DNA of 14,147 nucleotides from Chloroflexota bacterium (GTDB lineage Bacteria > Chloroflexota > Limnocylindria > Limnocylindrales > CSP1-4): contig JAJYGO010000405.1 in assembly GCA_021785115.1 (NCBI GenBank), positions 1 to 14,147 on the forward strand, given 5' to 3'. The notes beneath the pieces were generated by a model, which saw only the letters and a list, made by a program, of their open reading frames with translations, did not search any database and had not been told where the DNA came from. Positions 1-7,490 of this stretch are shown here, piece by piece. Each line of letters starts with the position of its first letter. Position 1 is the stretch's first letter. Position numbers and translations under genes: made by a program.

Positions 1-2
1 AG

Positions 3-704
3 AACCTGCCACGCGAGCAGTGGCCGGGCCTGCTGCCGATCCTGGTCGCCTTCATCGCCGGGCTCCCGGCGATCATGGCGCCGGTGATCCTGATCGGCGG
101 CATCTACAGCGGGATCTTCACCCCCACCGAGAGCGCCGCCGTCGCCGTCCTGTACGCGGCCCTCGTGGCGTTCTTCGTGTACCGCTCGCTGACGCCGCGC
201 CAGTTCCTGCGGAGCATGGGCGTCGCGGTGCGTCAGACCGGCGCGGTGGCCGGGCTGATCGCCGGCGCCTTCATCATCGACTACGCGGTGACCAACGAGC
301 AGGTGCCGGCCGCGATGACGCAGGCCGTGCTGGGGATCTCGCACCAGCCGCTGGTCCTGCTCGTCATCATCAACGTCCTCTTCCTGATCGGCGACCTGTT
401 CCTCGAGACCGTCGTCCTCCAGTTCGTGATGCTGCCGATCGTGCTGCCGATCGTGCAGGCGGCCGGCATCGATCCCGTCTACTTCGGGGTGATCATCACC
501 CTCAACATGATGATCGGCCTGGGGCTGCCCACGCTGGGGGTGCTCAACTTCATCCTGAGTCGCCTGACCAACACGCCGCTCGAGGACATCATCCGCGAGA
601 TGTGGCCGTTCCTCGGCCTGCTGGTGGGAGGCCTGATCATCCTGATGCTGTTCCCCCAGATCTCGCTCTTCCTGCCCCACCTGCTGGGCTTCCGAGGAGA
701 CTGA
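3..704 (+). CDS. TRAP transporter large permease (DctM family), C-terminal part
   Basis: This is an integral membrane protein, the large transmembrane subunit of a tripartite ATP-independent periplasmic (TRAP) transporter. These transporters move organic or sugar acids inward using an ion gradient, with a periplasmic binding protein and a small DctQ subunit. The open frame enters from the left edge, so only about 233 of the usual roughly 430 residues are present. Visible signs are long hydrophobic stretches, the IYSGIFTPTESAAVAVLYA segment, a LNMMIGLGLPTLGVLNF segment where the family usually has MIG..TPPVG, and the typical ending FPQISLFLPHLL. The upstream part and any DctP and DctQ genes lie outside the window. 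The next gene begins 4 bp after the stop, so this is one operon with the two aldolases, and the substrate is probably one they cleave. The family call is secure; the substrate is unknown. Confidence 0.92.
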   Translation, partial: NLPREQWPGLLPILVAFIAGLPAIMAPVILIGGIYSGIFTPTESAAVAVLYAALVAFFVYRSLTPRQFLRSMGVAVRQTGAVAGLIAGAFIIDYAVTNEQVPAAMTQAVLGISHQPLVLLVIINVLFLIGDLFLETVVLQFVMLPIVLPIVQAAGIDPVYFGVIITLNMMIGLGLPTLGVLNFILSRLTNTPLEDIIREMWPFLGLLVGGLIILMLFPQISLFLPHLLGFRGD

Positions 705-708
705 CCAC

Positions 709-1539
709 GTGAGCTGGCTTGTGCGCCGCCCTCCCGAGCACTTCCGCGACCTGTGGCGATCGGACCGCCCCATGTACGGCGGCTGGGCGCAGCTGCCCTC
801 CCCCATGTCGGCGGAGATCCTGGGGCACACCGGTTTCGACTGGGTATGCATCGACGCGCAGCACGGCCCGATGGGGACGGACAGCCTGCTCGCGATGCTG
901 CAGGTGCTCACCCTGACGGGGACGCCGGCCTTCGTGCGCGTCCCCTGGACGGACCCGGGGCTGATCATGAAGGTGCTCGACGCCGGGGCGGTGGGGGTCA
1001 TCGTGCCCATGGTGAGCACGCCCCAGCAGGCCGCCGAGGCGGCGGCCGCCTGCCGCTACCCGCCGCGTGGCATCCGCAGCATGGGTCCCAGCCGGGTCCA
1101 GTACCTCAACCCGGGGTATGACGCGGCGATGGGCGACCGGATCGCCCTGTGCGTGCCGATGATCGAGACCCTGGAGGGCGTCGAACGGGTCGACGAGATC
1201 GCCGCCGTCCCGGGGGTGGACGGCCTCTTCATCGGACCCGGCGACCTGTCGCTCGCGGAGGGGTATCCGCCCTCGCTCTGGACCGACACCCCTGATCACG
1301 TCGCGAGGATCATGCGGGTGCTGGACGCCTGCCGGCGCCACGACGTGGTGCCCGGGATCTACTCCGGAGACCTGGAGCTCACCACGCGCTGGCGGGAGGC
1401 GGGCTTCCGGATGCTCGCGCTCCTCAGCGACTCGCACTTCCTCGCCACCGTCCCCCGCGCGCTGCTCGAATCGATCCGCGCCTCCGAGGCGAGCCCGGCC
1501 GGAGCAGCCGAGGCGATCCCGACGAAGGCCCGATCGTGA
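709..1539 (+). CDS. HpcH/HpaI family aldolase (class II, metal-dependent)
   Basis: Predicted cytoplasmic aldolase of 276 residues, close to the family norm of about 250-270. Family members reversibly cleave 2-keto-3-deoxy or 4-hydroxy-2-oxo acids to pyruvate plus an aldehyde, using a divalent metal. The characteristic blocks are all present: DWVCIDAQHGP with the likely base His52, VRVP with Arg77 for pyruvate binding, PMIET with metal ligand Glu153, and FIGPGDLS with metal ligand Asp179. The spacing of these residues matches E. coli HpaI (His45, Arg70, Glu149, Asp175, as I recall them). The usual EH of the first motif is QH here. The GTG start is supported by AGGAG at 695-699, 9 nt upstream. 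It sits between a TRAP permease and a second aldolase and overlaps the latter by 4 bp. The substrate cannot be read from the sequence. Confidence 0.93.
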   Translation: MSWLVRRPPEHFRDLWRSDRPMYGGWAQLPSPMSAEILGHTGFDWVCIDAQHGPMGTDSLLAMLQVLTLTGTPAFVRVPWTDPGLIMKVLDAGAVGVIVPMVSTPQQAAEAAAACRYPPRGIRSMGPSRVQYLNPGYDAAMGDRIALCVPMIETLEGVERVDEIAAVPGVDGLFIGPGDLSLAEGYPPSLWTDTPDHVARIMRVLDACRRHDVVPGIYSGDLELTTRWREAGFRMLALLSDSHFLATVPRALLESIRASEASPAGAAEAIPTKARS

Positions 1540-2471
1540 GCGTCTCGCGCGCGGAGGCCTGGACGGCCACGTTCAGCGGCGTCATCGCCGCCGCTGCGAC
1601 GCCGTTCTGGCGCGACGGGAGCCTGGACACCGACCGCATCCCCGCGTACGTCGAGTTCCTCCTGGAGGGCGGAGTGTCGGCCCTGATGGTGGGCGGCACC
1701 ACCGGCGAGTTCGTGGCCATGGAGGTGGATGAGCGAGCGGCGGCCGCGTCGGCCTTCGTGGCCGCGGTGTCGGGGCGCGTCCCGGTGATCGTCCACGTCG
1801 GGCACGTCGACCTGCGCCGGGCACGCAGGCTTGCGGAGGCCGCGGCCATGGCCGGTGCCGATGCGATCGCGGCGATCACGCCGTACCTGCACCACGCGAG
1901 CCCCGGGGCCATCGACGGGTACCTGCGAGCGCTCGCACGGTCGGTGCCGGAGGTGCCGTTCCTCTTCTACAACTACCCGGAGGCCTCCGCCAACCGTGTC
2001 CCGCCGTCGCTGTTCGTCGACCTGCTCGACGAGCCGAACGTGTGCGGGGTCAAGCTGAGCGTGGGGACCTGGGGAGAGATCGAGCCGTACCTCGGCCTGG
2101 CGGACGACCTGCTGGTCGCCGCGGGGAACGATGGGCTGATGGACCGCTTCGCCGCGGCGGGCGGGCGGGCGATCGTCTCCGGGAACGCGGCGGCCGCACC
2201 CGACGTGGTGGCGACGCTGTTCCGCACGTTCCGGCGCGGCGAGGGAACGCCGGCCGACCGCGACGCCCTCGACCGGGTGGTCGGCCTGGGACGGGCCGGC
2301 TCGGTCGACCGGCTCAAGCAGCTGCTCCGGCTGCGGGGGATGGACGTCGGCCCGGCGCGGGTGCGCACGTTCGACGCCCGCGAGGAGATCGATGAGGCCG
2401 ACACGGCGGCGGCCCTGGAGCGGCTGCTGCAGGAGCACGGAGCCGCGACGCTCGGGCGCCTGGCCCAGTAG
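1536..2471 (+). CDS. DapA/NanA superfamily aldolase (Schiff-base, class I)
   Basis: TIM-barrel lyase of the dihydrodipicolinate synthase / N-acetylneuraminate lyase superfamily, 311 residues. The key residues are visible: GGTTGE with Thr55-Thr56 in the pyruvate site, catalytic Tyr145 in FLFYNYPE, and the Schiff-base Lys173 in GVKLS. In E. coli DapA an arginine (R138, a few residues after YNVP) binds the aspartate-semialdehyde carboxylate. The aligned position here is Ala in YNYPEASAN, which argues against lysine biosynthesis and for a catabolic lyase or dehydratase acting on a keto-deoxy sugar acid. The GTG start overlaps the previous stop (GTGA, 1536-1539), so translation is probably coupled, with GAAGG a few bases upstream. 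It is the last gene of the operon. Family call secure, exact reaction open. Confidence 0.9.
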   Translation: MSVSRAEAWTATFSGVIAAAATPFWRDGSLDTDRIPAYVEFLLEGGVSALMVGGTTGEFVAMEVDERAAAASAFVAAVSGRVPVIVHVGHVDLRRARRLAEAAAMAGADAIAAITPYLHHASPGAIDGYLRALARSVPEVPFLFYNYPEASANRVPPSLFVDLLDEPNVCGVKLSVGTWGEIEPYLGLADDLLVAAGNDGLMDRFAAAGGRAIVSGNAAAAPDVVATLFRTFRRGEGTPADRDALDRVVGLGRAGSVDRLKQLLRLRGMDVGPARVRTFDAREEIDEADTAAALERLLQEHGAATLGRLAQ

Positions 2472-2480
2472 CCCCGTCGA

Positions 2481-2530
2481 GCCGGCGTTCCGCCGGCATC
2501 CGCTCCGCCGGCACCGGCCCCCGGCGGAGC
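2481..2530. terminator. Tandem GC-rich hairpins between convergent genes
   Basis: Two perfect inverted repeats lie in the 66-bp gap between convergent genes. The first has a 7-bp stem GCCGGCG/CGCCGGC (2481-2487 and 2491-2497) with a TTC loop. The second has a 10-bp stem GCTCCGCCGG/CCGGCGGAGC (2502-2511 and 2521-2530) with a 9-nt loop. Neither is followed by a T-run, so a classical intrinsic terminator is not proven. The position suits a bidirectional terminator. Confidence 0.5.
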
Positions 2531-2537
2531 CTGCTGG

Positions 2538-3608
2538 TCAGCCGATCCCCGCGAGCCGGGCGATGGCGTCGATCGTGGCACCGTTGCCGAGCACGCTGCT
2601 GTGGGTCGCGCCCGGCACCAGGACGAGGGCGCTCGTGTAGCCATTGGCAACGAGCGCCGCCTGCAGCTGCTGCGAATAGGCCTCGGGAATGGTCGTGTCC
2701 GCGGTGCCGTGCACCAGGAGCACCGGCAGGTGTGGCGCTCCGGGCGCCGCCAGCAGGGCGTGCGGGTCGAGTGCGGCCAGGATCGCCGGATCCGACGCCC
2801 GGTCGGAGCCGACCAGCGACGGGATGTACCCGGGGCCGACGTACGTCCCCATCGCCTCCCACGGTGCACCGTCGATGGCGACCAGCGCGTCGGGACGGAG
2901 CGAGCCGCGGGCGGCTGGGCAGGCCAGGTCGTCCGGCGTGAACGGCGCCCGGCTGAGGGCGACCACCTCGGCCGCCCACGCGCCGAGGGAGTGCCCCACC
3001 AGCGTGACCCGGTCCGGCGACGCGCCGTACGTGGCGGCGATGCCGCGGGCGACGCCGACGGCACACGCCACGTCCTCGAAGGATTGCGGGAAGCCCGCTC
3101 CGTCCTCGGCCCGCATCTGCCAGCCGGCCGTCACGACCACCGCACCCCGGGCGGCCAGCGGCACGGCGAGGGCCTGCAGGTAGCCGTACTGCGTCGGATC
3201 GGCCGGCCCGCCGGGCAGCACCACGACGAGCGGCCACGGCCCGCCGCCGAGCGGCGCGTACACGTCCATCTCCAGCGGACACGTGGCCCGGCCGGCGGGG
3301 CAGGACGAGGGCCAGGCGAACGGCAGGTTCGCCCAGTGCCCGACCGGTCGGGGCAGGCCGGCGGCGACGACCGTCCCGGGCGCCGGGGGCGCGGTGGCTG
3401 CGGACGTGACGGACGAGCCCGGGGCCGGGGCTCCGGGCGATCCCTGGGCCGGAGGGGCCGGCGATCCGGCGGCCGTGCCGCCGACGGCGCCGGGTCCTGC
3501 CGGCGTCCCGGTGCACGCGCCGGCGCAGAGGCCAACGGCGACGAGCGCGACCCATGCCGTGCGCAGGGCCTCCCGCCACCCGCCGCGCCGAGCGAACTTC
3601 GCGCTCAC
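2538..3608 (-). CDS. Exported alpha/beta hydrolase (esterase-like)
   Basis: Predicted exported serine hydrolase of about 356 residues. After a basic n-region and a hydrophobic stretch (TAWVALVAVGL) comes Cys-Ala-Gly-Ala-Cys. This could be a lipoprotein site, but the lipobox is weak, so an ordinary signal peptide is also possible. A 45-residue Gly/Ala/Pro/Ser-rich linker follows, then the catalytic domain. It has LPGGPADPTQY as the oxyanion region, the nucleophile in GHSLGAW (about Ser207), the acid in LVHGTADTTIP (about Asp304) and the base in VPGATHSS (about His336). This matches carboxylesterase/BD-FAE-like lipases; the substrate is unknown. I chose GTG at 3608 because GGAGGAGG lies 12 nt upstream. 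An in-frame GTG at 3653 would add 15 residues before the signal peptide. It follows the GH16-like gene by 67 bp (22 bp from the alternative start) on the same strand, so the two may be co-transcribed. Confidence 0.82.
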   Translation of the reverse strand: MSAKFARRGGWREALRTAWVALVAVGLCAGACTGTPAGPGAVGGTAAGSPAPPAQGSPGAPAPGSSVTSAATAPPAPGTVVAAGLPRPVGHWANLPFAWPSSCPAGRATCPLEMDVYAPLGGGPWPLVVVLPGGPADPTQYGYLQALAVPLAARGAVVVTAGWQMRAEDGAGFPQSFEDVACAVGVARGIAATYGASPDRVTLVGHSLGAWAAEVVALSRAPFTPDDLACPAARGSLRPDALVAIDGAPWEAMGTYVGPGYIPSLVGSDRASDPAILAALDPHALLAAPGAPHLPVLLVHGTADTTIPEAYSQQLQAALVANGYTSALVLVPGATHSSVLGNGATIDAIARLAGIG

Positions 3609-3675
3609 CCCCGGCGGCTCCCTCCTCCGCAGCGACGAGAACGGTGCGCCCACACGACCCTGGGACGACGCGATG

Positions 3676-4428
3676 CTACGGCGTGAACGTGAACGAGCGA
3701 ACGAGGACGTCGACGGGTGCCCCGTTCGCGGGTGCGGCGCCGTTGTAGAGCCAGAGATTGAGATGGACGCGCTCGTCGCCGGGGACCGGCACGTCGCGGC
3801 CCGAGTAGCTGTAGCTCGCGGCCGTGGTCCCCGAGGCGTCGAGCGTGCGCCAGGACACGCTCCCAGCCCGCCAGGTGAACTGCTCGATGGAGGGGGTGGA
3901 CGGTCCCTGCGCGAAGCGGAACAGGTGGTTCGCCGTCGAGGCAGGCTGCACCACGTACTGGCCGTTCGTCGGGTCGAGCCCGGTTCCCCATCTCGCCAAC
4001 TCGATGTCGATCTCGCGATGGGCGTAGGGGGCCCTGTCGCTCCAGGTGAAGAGTCCGAGGACGACGTTCGGATCGAGCGAGTCGACGCGCGAATCGAGCA
4101 CGAAGGTGTACGTCCCGTAGCCGTGGCTCGTCGGGCCGATCACCTCGGAGCAGGCCCACGTCCCGGACCCTGTTCGCGCGATGCCGAGGTGGAGATCGCC
4201 GGTGGACGCGTCGACCCACACATTCGACGCCGCGAACACGTTCGGTCCCGGGCCGACGGCGCTCCTGCTCGTCTTCACCTGCCAGGTCGCCCCGCCCCAG
4301 AAGACCGTGGTCGGGTAGCCGGGCTTGCCGGCGGCCGAAGCGGGGGCAGCGGCGAGTGTCGCGAGGACGAGGGTGGCTGCGAACGCGCGCAGGAACAGGT
4401 GCGCCACTGGGCGCTGCCGGTGGGCCAT
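3676..4428 (-). CDS. Secreted GH16-like glycoside hydrolase
   Basis: Predicted secreted protein of 250 residues with a clean signal peptide: a basic start, a hydrophobic stretch at about 11-28 and an ASA-A cleavage site near residue 32. The body has the glycoside hydrolase family 16 signature in HREIDIELARWG. Glu139 would be the nucleophile and Glu143 the acid/base, with Asp141 between them. It is preceded by GLFTWSD, typical of the concanavalin-like jelly roll. GH16 enzymes cut beta-1,3/1,4-glucans, agar, carrageenan or related polymers; which one is not visible here. The length suits a single catalytic domain with no binding module. The ATG start has GGAGGG about 6 nt upstream, and a promoter-like pair lies at 4504-4532. 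The downstream partner is an exported esterase-like hydrolase, which suggests joint attack on external polysaccharide. Confidence 0.82.
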   Translation of the reverse strand: MAHRQRPVAHLFLRAFAATLVLATLAAAPASAAGKPGYPTTVFWGGATWQVKTSRSAVGPGPNVFAASNVWVDASTGDLHLGIARTGSGTWACSEVIGPTSHGYGTYTFVLDSRVDSLDPNVVLGLFTWSDRAPYAHREIDIELARWGTGLDPTNGQYVVQPASTANHLFRFAQGPSTPSIEQFTWRAGSVSWRTLDASGTTAASYSYSGRDVPVPGDERVHLNLWLYNGAAPANGAPVDVLVRSFTFTP

Positions 4429-4503
4429 CGCACTCCCTCCGGGTCTCTGCCCGACCCGTCGACGACCGTCCGCCGACCATGTCGGACGAGCGGCCCGTCC
4501 GCG

Positions 4504-4532
4504 ATTCTAGGCCCCGTTTCCAGCACGGTCCG
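4504..4532 (-). promoter_or_regulatory. Possible promoter for the GH16-like gene
   Basis: On the minus strand, TAGAAT at 4509-4504 matches the -10 consensus in 5 of 6 positions. CGGACC at 4532-4527, exactly 17 bp upstream, matches the -35 box in only 3 of 6 (GAC). The start site would be near 4497, giving a leader of about 70 nt with the Shine-Dalgarno at its end. AT-rich hexamers are rare in this DNA, which adds a little weight. Confidence 0.35.
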
Positions 4533-4671
4533 GGGCCTGCCCGCCGCTGCGCACGCGTGTGCCGGCCGGACTCTCGCGCCGCAGCCCGGGCGGCGTCGCT
4601 CCCCGGACCGTATCCTCGCCAGGTCGGAAGCACCCGCGCGGGTGCCCGTCTCGTTCCAGTGGAGGCGGAAG

Positions 4672-5715
4672 ATGCGCCAGTGGGTGCCCGGCGCCGTGCC
4701 CCCGGATCGGTTCGCGCGCGTGCTCGGGGGCCTCTACGGCGCCGTCTGTGGCGATGCCATGGGGGCCGCGACCGAGATGCTCTCCCGGCGGCAGATCGTC
4801 GCGACGTTCGGATGGCTCGATACCTTCGTGCCTCCCGACCTCAGCCCGTTCGCGGCCGGTCGCGCCGCCGGGCAGGTGACCGACGACGCGAGCCAGCTGC
4901 TGGCCGTCGCGCGGGCGGTGGTCCGCTCCTCACCGCTCACGACCGCCGACGTGGTGGCGGCGCTCCTCGACTGGGCGTGCGACGAGGAGATGCTGCGGCG
5001 GTTCGCCGGACCGACCACGCGAGCAGCGATCGAGCGGTTCCGGGAGGGCGCCGGTCCGGTCACGGTCGGGCTGGAGACCGCGGGACCATTCCGGGGGACC
5101 AGCGACGGGGCGGCGATGCGGGTCGCGCCGATCGGGTGGATGCATCCGGGGGATCTGCCCGGCGCACTCGCCGACGCCGTGACGAGCTGCCTGCCGACGC
5201 ATGCGACCCAGGTCGCGATCGCGGGCACGGCCGCCATCGCGTGCGGGATCGCGGCCGCGTTGGAGCCGGAGGCGACCGTCCAGCGCGTGGTTGCGGCGTG
5301 CCGGTGGGGCGCCCTGGAGGGCGAGCGGGCGGGACTGGCGCACGGGCGGGACGTGCCCGCTCCGTCAGTGGCGGCCCGGATCGACCTCGGGGTCGCGATC
5401 GCGGCCGGTTGCACCGACCTCGCCGCGGCCGTGACGGCCGTGGGCGACGCCATCGGGGCGGGCATCCACACGGCCGAGGCCGTCCCGGCTGCCGTCGCGC
5501 TCTTCTCGGCCGCCCGCGGGTCGCCTGTCGATGCGATCGTCGCCGCGACGAACCTCGGGGACGACTCGGACACGGTCGCGACGATGGCCGGTGCGCTGGC
5601 GGGGACGCTCTCCGGCGTGGATGCCATCCCGGAACCCTGGCGCGAGCTCGTGGCGAACGCCAACGGTCTCGATCTGCCTGCGATCGCCCGCGCCCTGGTG
5701 GCCCGGACCACGTGA
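4672..5715 (+). CDS. ADP-ribosylglycohydrolase (DraG) family protein
   Basis: Predicted cytoplasmic all-alpha hydrolase of 347 residues, the usual length for the family. DraG-type enzymes use a di-Mg/Mn centre to remove ADP-ribose or cleave related N-glycosidic bonds. The motifs appear in order: GLYGAVCGDAMGAATE at 20-35, the metal motif TDD at 70-72 within QVTDDASQL, GTSDGAAMRVAPIG at 142-155 (family form GNGAAMR), and NLGDDSDT at 294-301 (family form N.GGDTDT), whose aspartates complete the metal site. The ATG was chosen because GGAGG (4661-4665) lies 6 nt upstream and the family start motif follows directly; the frame is open far upstream but without family sequence. TATCCT at 4611-4616 might be a -10 box, but I see no -35. 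The kinase gene overlaps it by 4 bp. This suggests small N-ribosides as substrate rather than ADP-ribosylated protein, which is inference. Confidence 0.9.
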   Translation: MRQWVPGAVPPDRFARVLGGLYGAVCGDAMGAATEMLSRRQIVATFGWLDTFVPPDLSPFAAGRAAGQVTDDASQLLAVARAVVRSSPLTTADVVAALLDWACDEEMLRRFAGPTTRAAIERFREGAGPVTVGLETAGPFRGTSDGAAMRVAPIGWMHPGDLPGALADAVTSCLPTHATQVAIAGTAAIACGIAAALEPEATVQRVVAACRWGALEGERAGLAHGRDVPAPSVAARIDLGVAIAAGCTDLAAAVTAVGDAIGAGIHTAEAVPAAVALFSAARGSPVDAIVAATNLGDDSDTVATMAGALAGTLSGVDAIPEPWRELVANANGLDLPAIARALVARTT

Positions 5716-6704
5716 GCGCCGGCAGCCCCGACCGGCGGCTCGGCGCGGACGCTCGACCGGAGGTCGTCGTCTTCGATCCGATGCCCTGCTCGGACCTCGT
5801 CGTTCCGCTGGCGGCCTGGCCGGAGCGCGGCGACAAGGTCCTGGCCGTGGACGTGACGGAGATGGACGGCGGCGTGAGCGCGAACTTCGCGGTGGCCGCG
5901 GCGCGGCTGGGTGCCACGGTCCACGTGTTCGGCTGGGCGGGCTCCGATCGCGAAAGCCGCACCATGCTGACTGCGTTCCAGGCGGAAGGGATCGACACTG
6001 CGGCCATTCGCCGGCGACGTGGCGCGGCCGTCTTCCGGACGATCGTCCTCGTCGGCCCCGACGGAGAACGGAGCGTGGTCCTCGTGCCGCCCGCACGTCT
6101 CCCTGCGGCACTCGATCCTGCCTGGGCGTCGACGCTGGAGGACATGCACCCGGCGCTGACCTACGTCGGGCCGTGGGACGGCGCGGCAGCGTTGTTCGCC
6201 GGCGCCGCGGACCGGGCTGGGGGCGTGCTCGCTGCCACGCTCGAGTCGGGCACCGCGGTCCGGGATCTGCGTGAGCTGGCTCGCGTGTCGATCCTGTTCC
6301 TGAGCCGCGAGGCAGCCGCCTCGGTCGGGTGGGACCCGCGCCGGCCGGACCACATGCCGGAAGGCTGGCGCCACGGCCCCGCCGTCGTCGTCGTGACGCT
6401 CGGCGTGTCCGGATCGAGATACTGGCGGACGGCGATTGGCCGCGGGTGGAGTGCCCCCGCGCCCGAGACGCGGGCGCTCGACGCCACCGGGGCCGGCGAC
6501 GCCTACGCCGCCGCCTTCTGCCTGCTCTGGCTGCAGGGCGTTCGGGGCGAGGCCCTGCTCGCCGGCGCCAACGCCGCGGGGGCCGTCGCGGTGACCGGCC
6601 GCGGCCCGCGTGGTGCGCTCGCCTCGCCCGGGACCGTCGCGGCGGCTGTGGCGGAGTGGCGGCACCGGGCACGTGCGATGCGGGGCACCGCCACGACCCC
6701 GTGA
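5712..6704 (+). CDS. PfkB-family carbohydrate/nucleoside kinase
   Basis: Predicted cytoplasmic ribokinase-type kinase of 330 residues, which transfers phosphate from ATP to a sugar or nucleoside hydroxyl. The substrate-side signature is GGVSANFAVAAARLG (53-67). The ATP-side signature is DATGAGDAYAAAF (257-269), where Asp263 is the catalytic base and GAG forms the anion hole. VTLGVSGSRYW (229-239) is the usual strand and turn before it. The GTG start lies in a GTGA overlap with the upstream stop (5712-5715). No good Shine-Dalgarno is present, so translation should depend on the DraG gene. Pairing with a DraG-family hydrolase suggests the kinase phosphorylates the sugar that enzyme frees, such as ribose. 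The N-terminal 17 residues are not conserved-looking. The specificity (ribose, adenosine or another sugar) cannot be set from the sequence. Confidence 0.9.
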   Translation: MSAGSPDRRLGADARPEVVVFDPMPCSDLVVPLAAWPERGDKVLAVDVTEMDGGVSANFAVAAARLGATVHVFGWAGSDRESRTMLTAFQAEGIDTAAIRRRRGAAVFRTIVLVGPDGERSVVLVPPARLPAALDPAWASTLEDMHPALTYVGPWDGAAALFAGAADRAGGVLAATLESGTAVRDLRELARVSILFLSREAAASVGWDPRRPDHMPEGWRHGPAVVVVTLGVSGSRYWRTAIGRGWSAPAPETRALDATGAGDAYAAAFCLLWLQGVRGEALLAGANAAGAVAVTGRGPRGALASPGTVAAAVAEWRHRARAMRGTATTP

Positions 6705-6836
6705 CCATGCCTCTGCGACGCACGGCGGGGGCTCGCGACCCGGCTCCGGGAAGACGCGCCGGACGTCGGCCCGGTCGGGCATCCGCCCCGGCCTCGCCAG
6801 TACGTTCAGGGGATATCGGCGGAGAACGACCGGTCC

Positions 6837-6842
6837 TAGCCT
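6837..6842 (+). promoter_or_regulatory. Possible -10 box of a leaderless transcript
   Basis: TAGCCT ends 9 nt before the ATG at 6852, which would place the transcription start at or within 1-3 nt of the start codon. No Shine-Dalgarno is present in the intervening bases. I find no convincing -35 hexamer at 16-18 bp spacing, so this rests on position and on one 4-of-6 match. Confidence 0.25.
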
Positions 6843-6851
6843 GCCGGCACG

Positions 6852-7481
6852 ATGCACCCCGCGCAGTCTTCTGCGGGACTCCTCCTGGCGCTGCAGCGCC
6901 TGCCCGAGGATGTCTACGAACCCGGCTTCGTGGCCGAGGCTCCGCTCGTGCGGTTCGTCGCCTACGCCGACCAGGGACGCATCGCCGGCTGGGTGCGGCT
7001 GCGGGCCGATCGGCTGACCGACCTGCTCAATGCGCACGAGGAGCTGCTGCTCACCGACGCCGACGTGGAGGACCTGGTCGGCGGCACGACGCAGACCGTG
7101 GACGCGCTCACCGTCCGGCGTGGGGATCTCGTCGCGGTGCACGCGAGCGGGCCACGCGGGGATGAGGCGCGCCGGCGGCCGACCCGGACCCACGCCATCG
7201 CCATCGAATCGGGGCGGTTCCTGATCTGCGGGCTGCTGCACGCTCCCGTGGGAGCCGATCCCAGGGTCGATCTGGCGGCGCGTCCGCCGATGGTGCCCCT
7301 GACCGACGCCTGGATCGAGTACTGGTCCGACGGCCGCCACAGGCGAGACCTCGCGGTGGGCACGCTGGTCGTCAACCGGGAGCGCGCGGATGCCGTCTGG
7401 TGGGTGACCGAGAGCGACCTGGCCGATGAACTGCTGAGCCCCGCCGTGCTCCGGGCGCGCGCGCCGGAGCCCTCGGACTAG
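6852..7481 (+). CDS. Hypothetical protein, unrecognised family
   Basis: An open frame of 209 residues whose function I do not recognise. It has no signal peptide and no membrane segment, so it is probably cytoplasmic. The N-terminal half is acidic and helical-looking (HEELLLTDADVEDLVGGTT). The C-terminal half looks like beta strands, with RTHAIAIESGRFLICGLLH, PPMVPLTDAWIEYW and VGTLVVNRERADAVWWV. The pattern of a short strand, a 'MVPLTDAWIEY' block and a final tryptophan-rich strand looks like a compact conserved domain, so this is probably a real gene. There is no Shine-Dalgarno before the ATG. TAGCCT at 6837-6842 ends 9 nt before it, so a leaderless mRNA is possible. The gene lies 147 bp after the kinase and is probably a separate transcript. 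A perfect 6-bp inverted repeat CTCCGG/CCGGAG (7449-7469) lies within its last codons. Confidence 0.7.
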   Translation: MHPAQSSAGLLLALQRLPEDVYEPGFVAEAPLVRFVAYADQGRIAGWVRLRADRLTDLLNAHEELLLTDADVEDLVGGTTQTVDALTVRRGDLVAVHASGPRGDEARRRPTRTHAIAIESGRFLICGLLHAPVGADPRVDLAARPPMVPLTDAWIEYWSDGRHRRDLAVGTLVVNRERADAVWWVTESDLADELLSPAVLRARAPEPSD

Positions 7482-7490
7482 CTGTCCCAT

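Noticed and set aside
1536..2471. Lysine-biosynthesis DapA assignment
   Set aside because: The arginine that binds aspartate semialdehyde after YNVP is absent, and the gene sits in a TRAP/aldolase operon, so only a superfamily call is justified.
3283..4671. Open plus-strand extension upstream of the DraG gene
   Set aside because: It runs antisense to the esterase-like and GH16-like genes and has no family sequence. The Shine-Dalgarno and family motif place the start at 4672.
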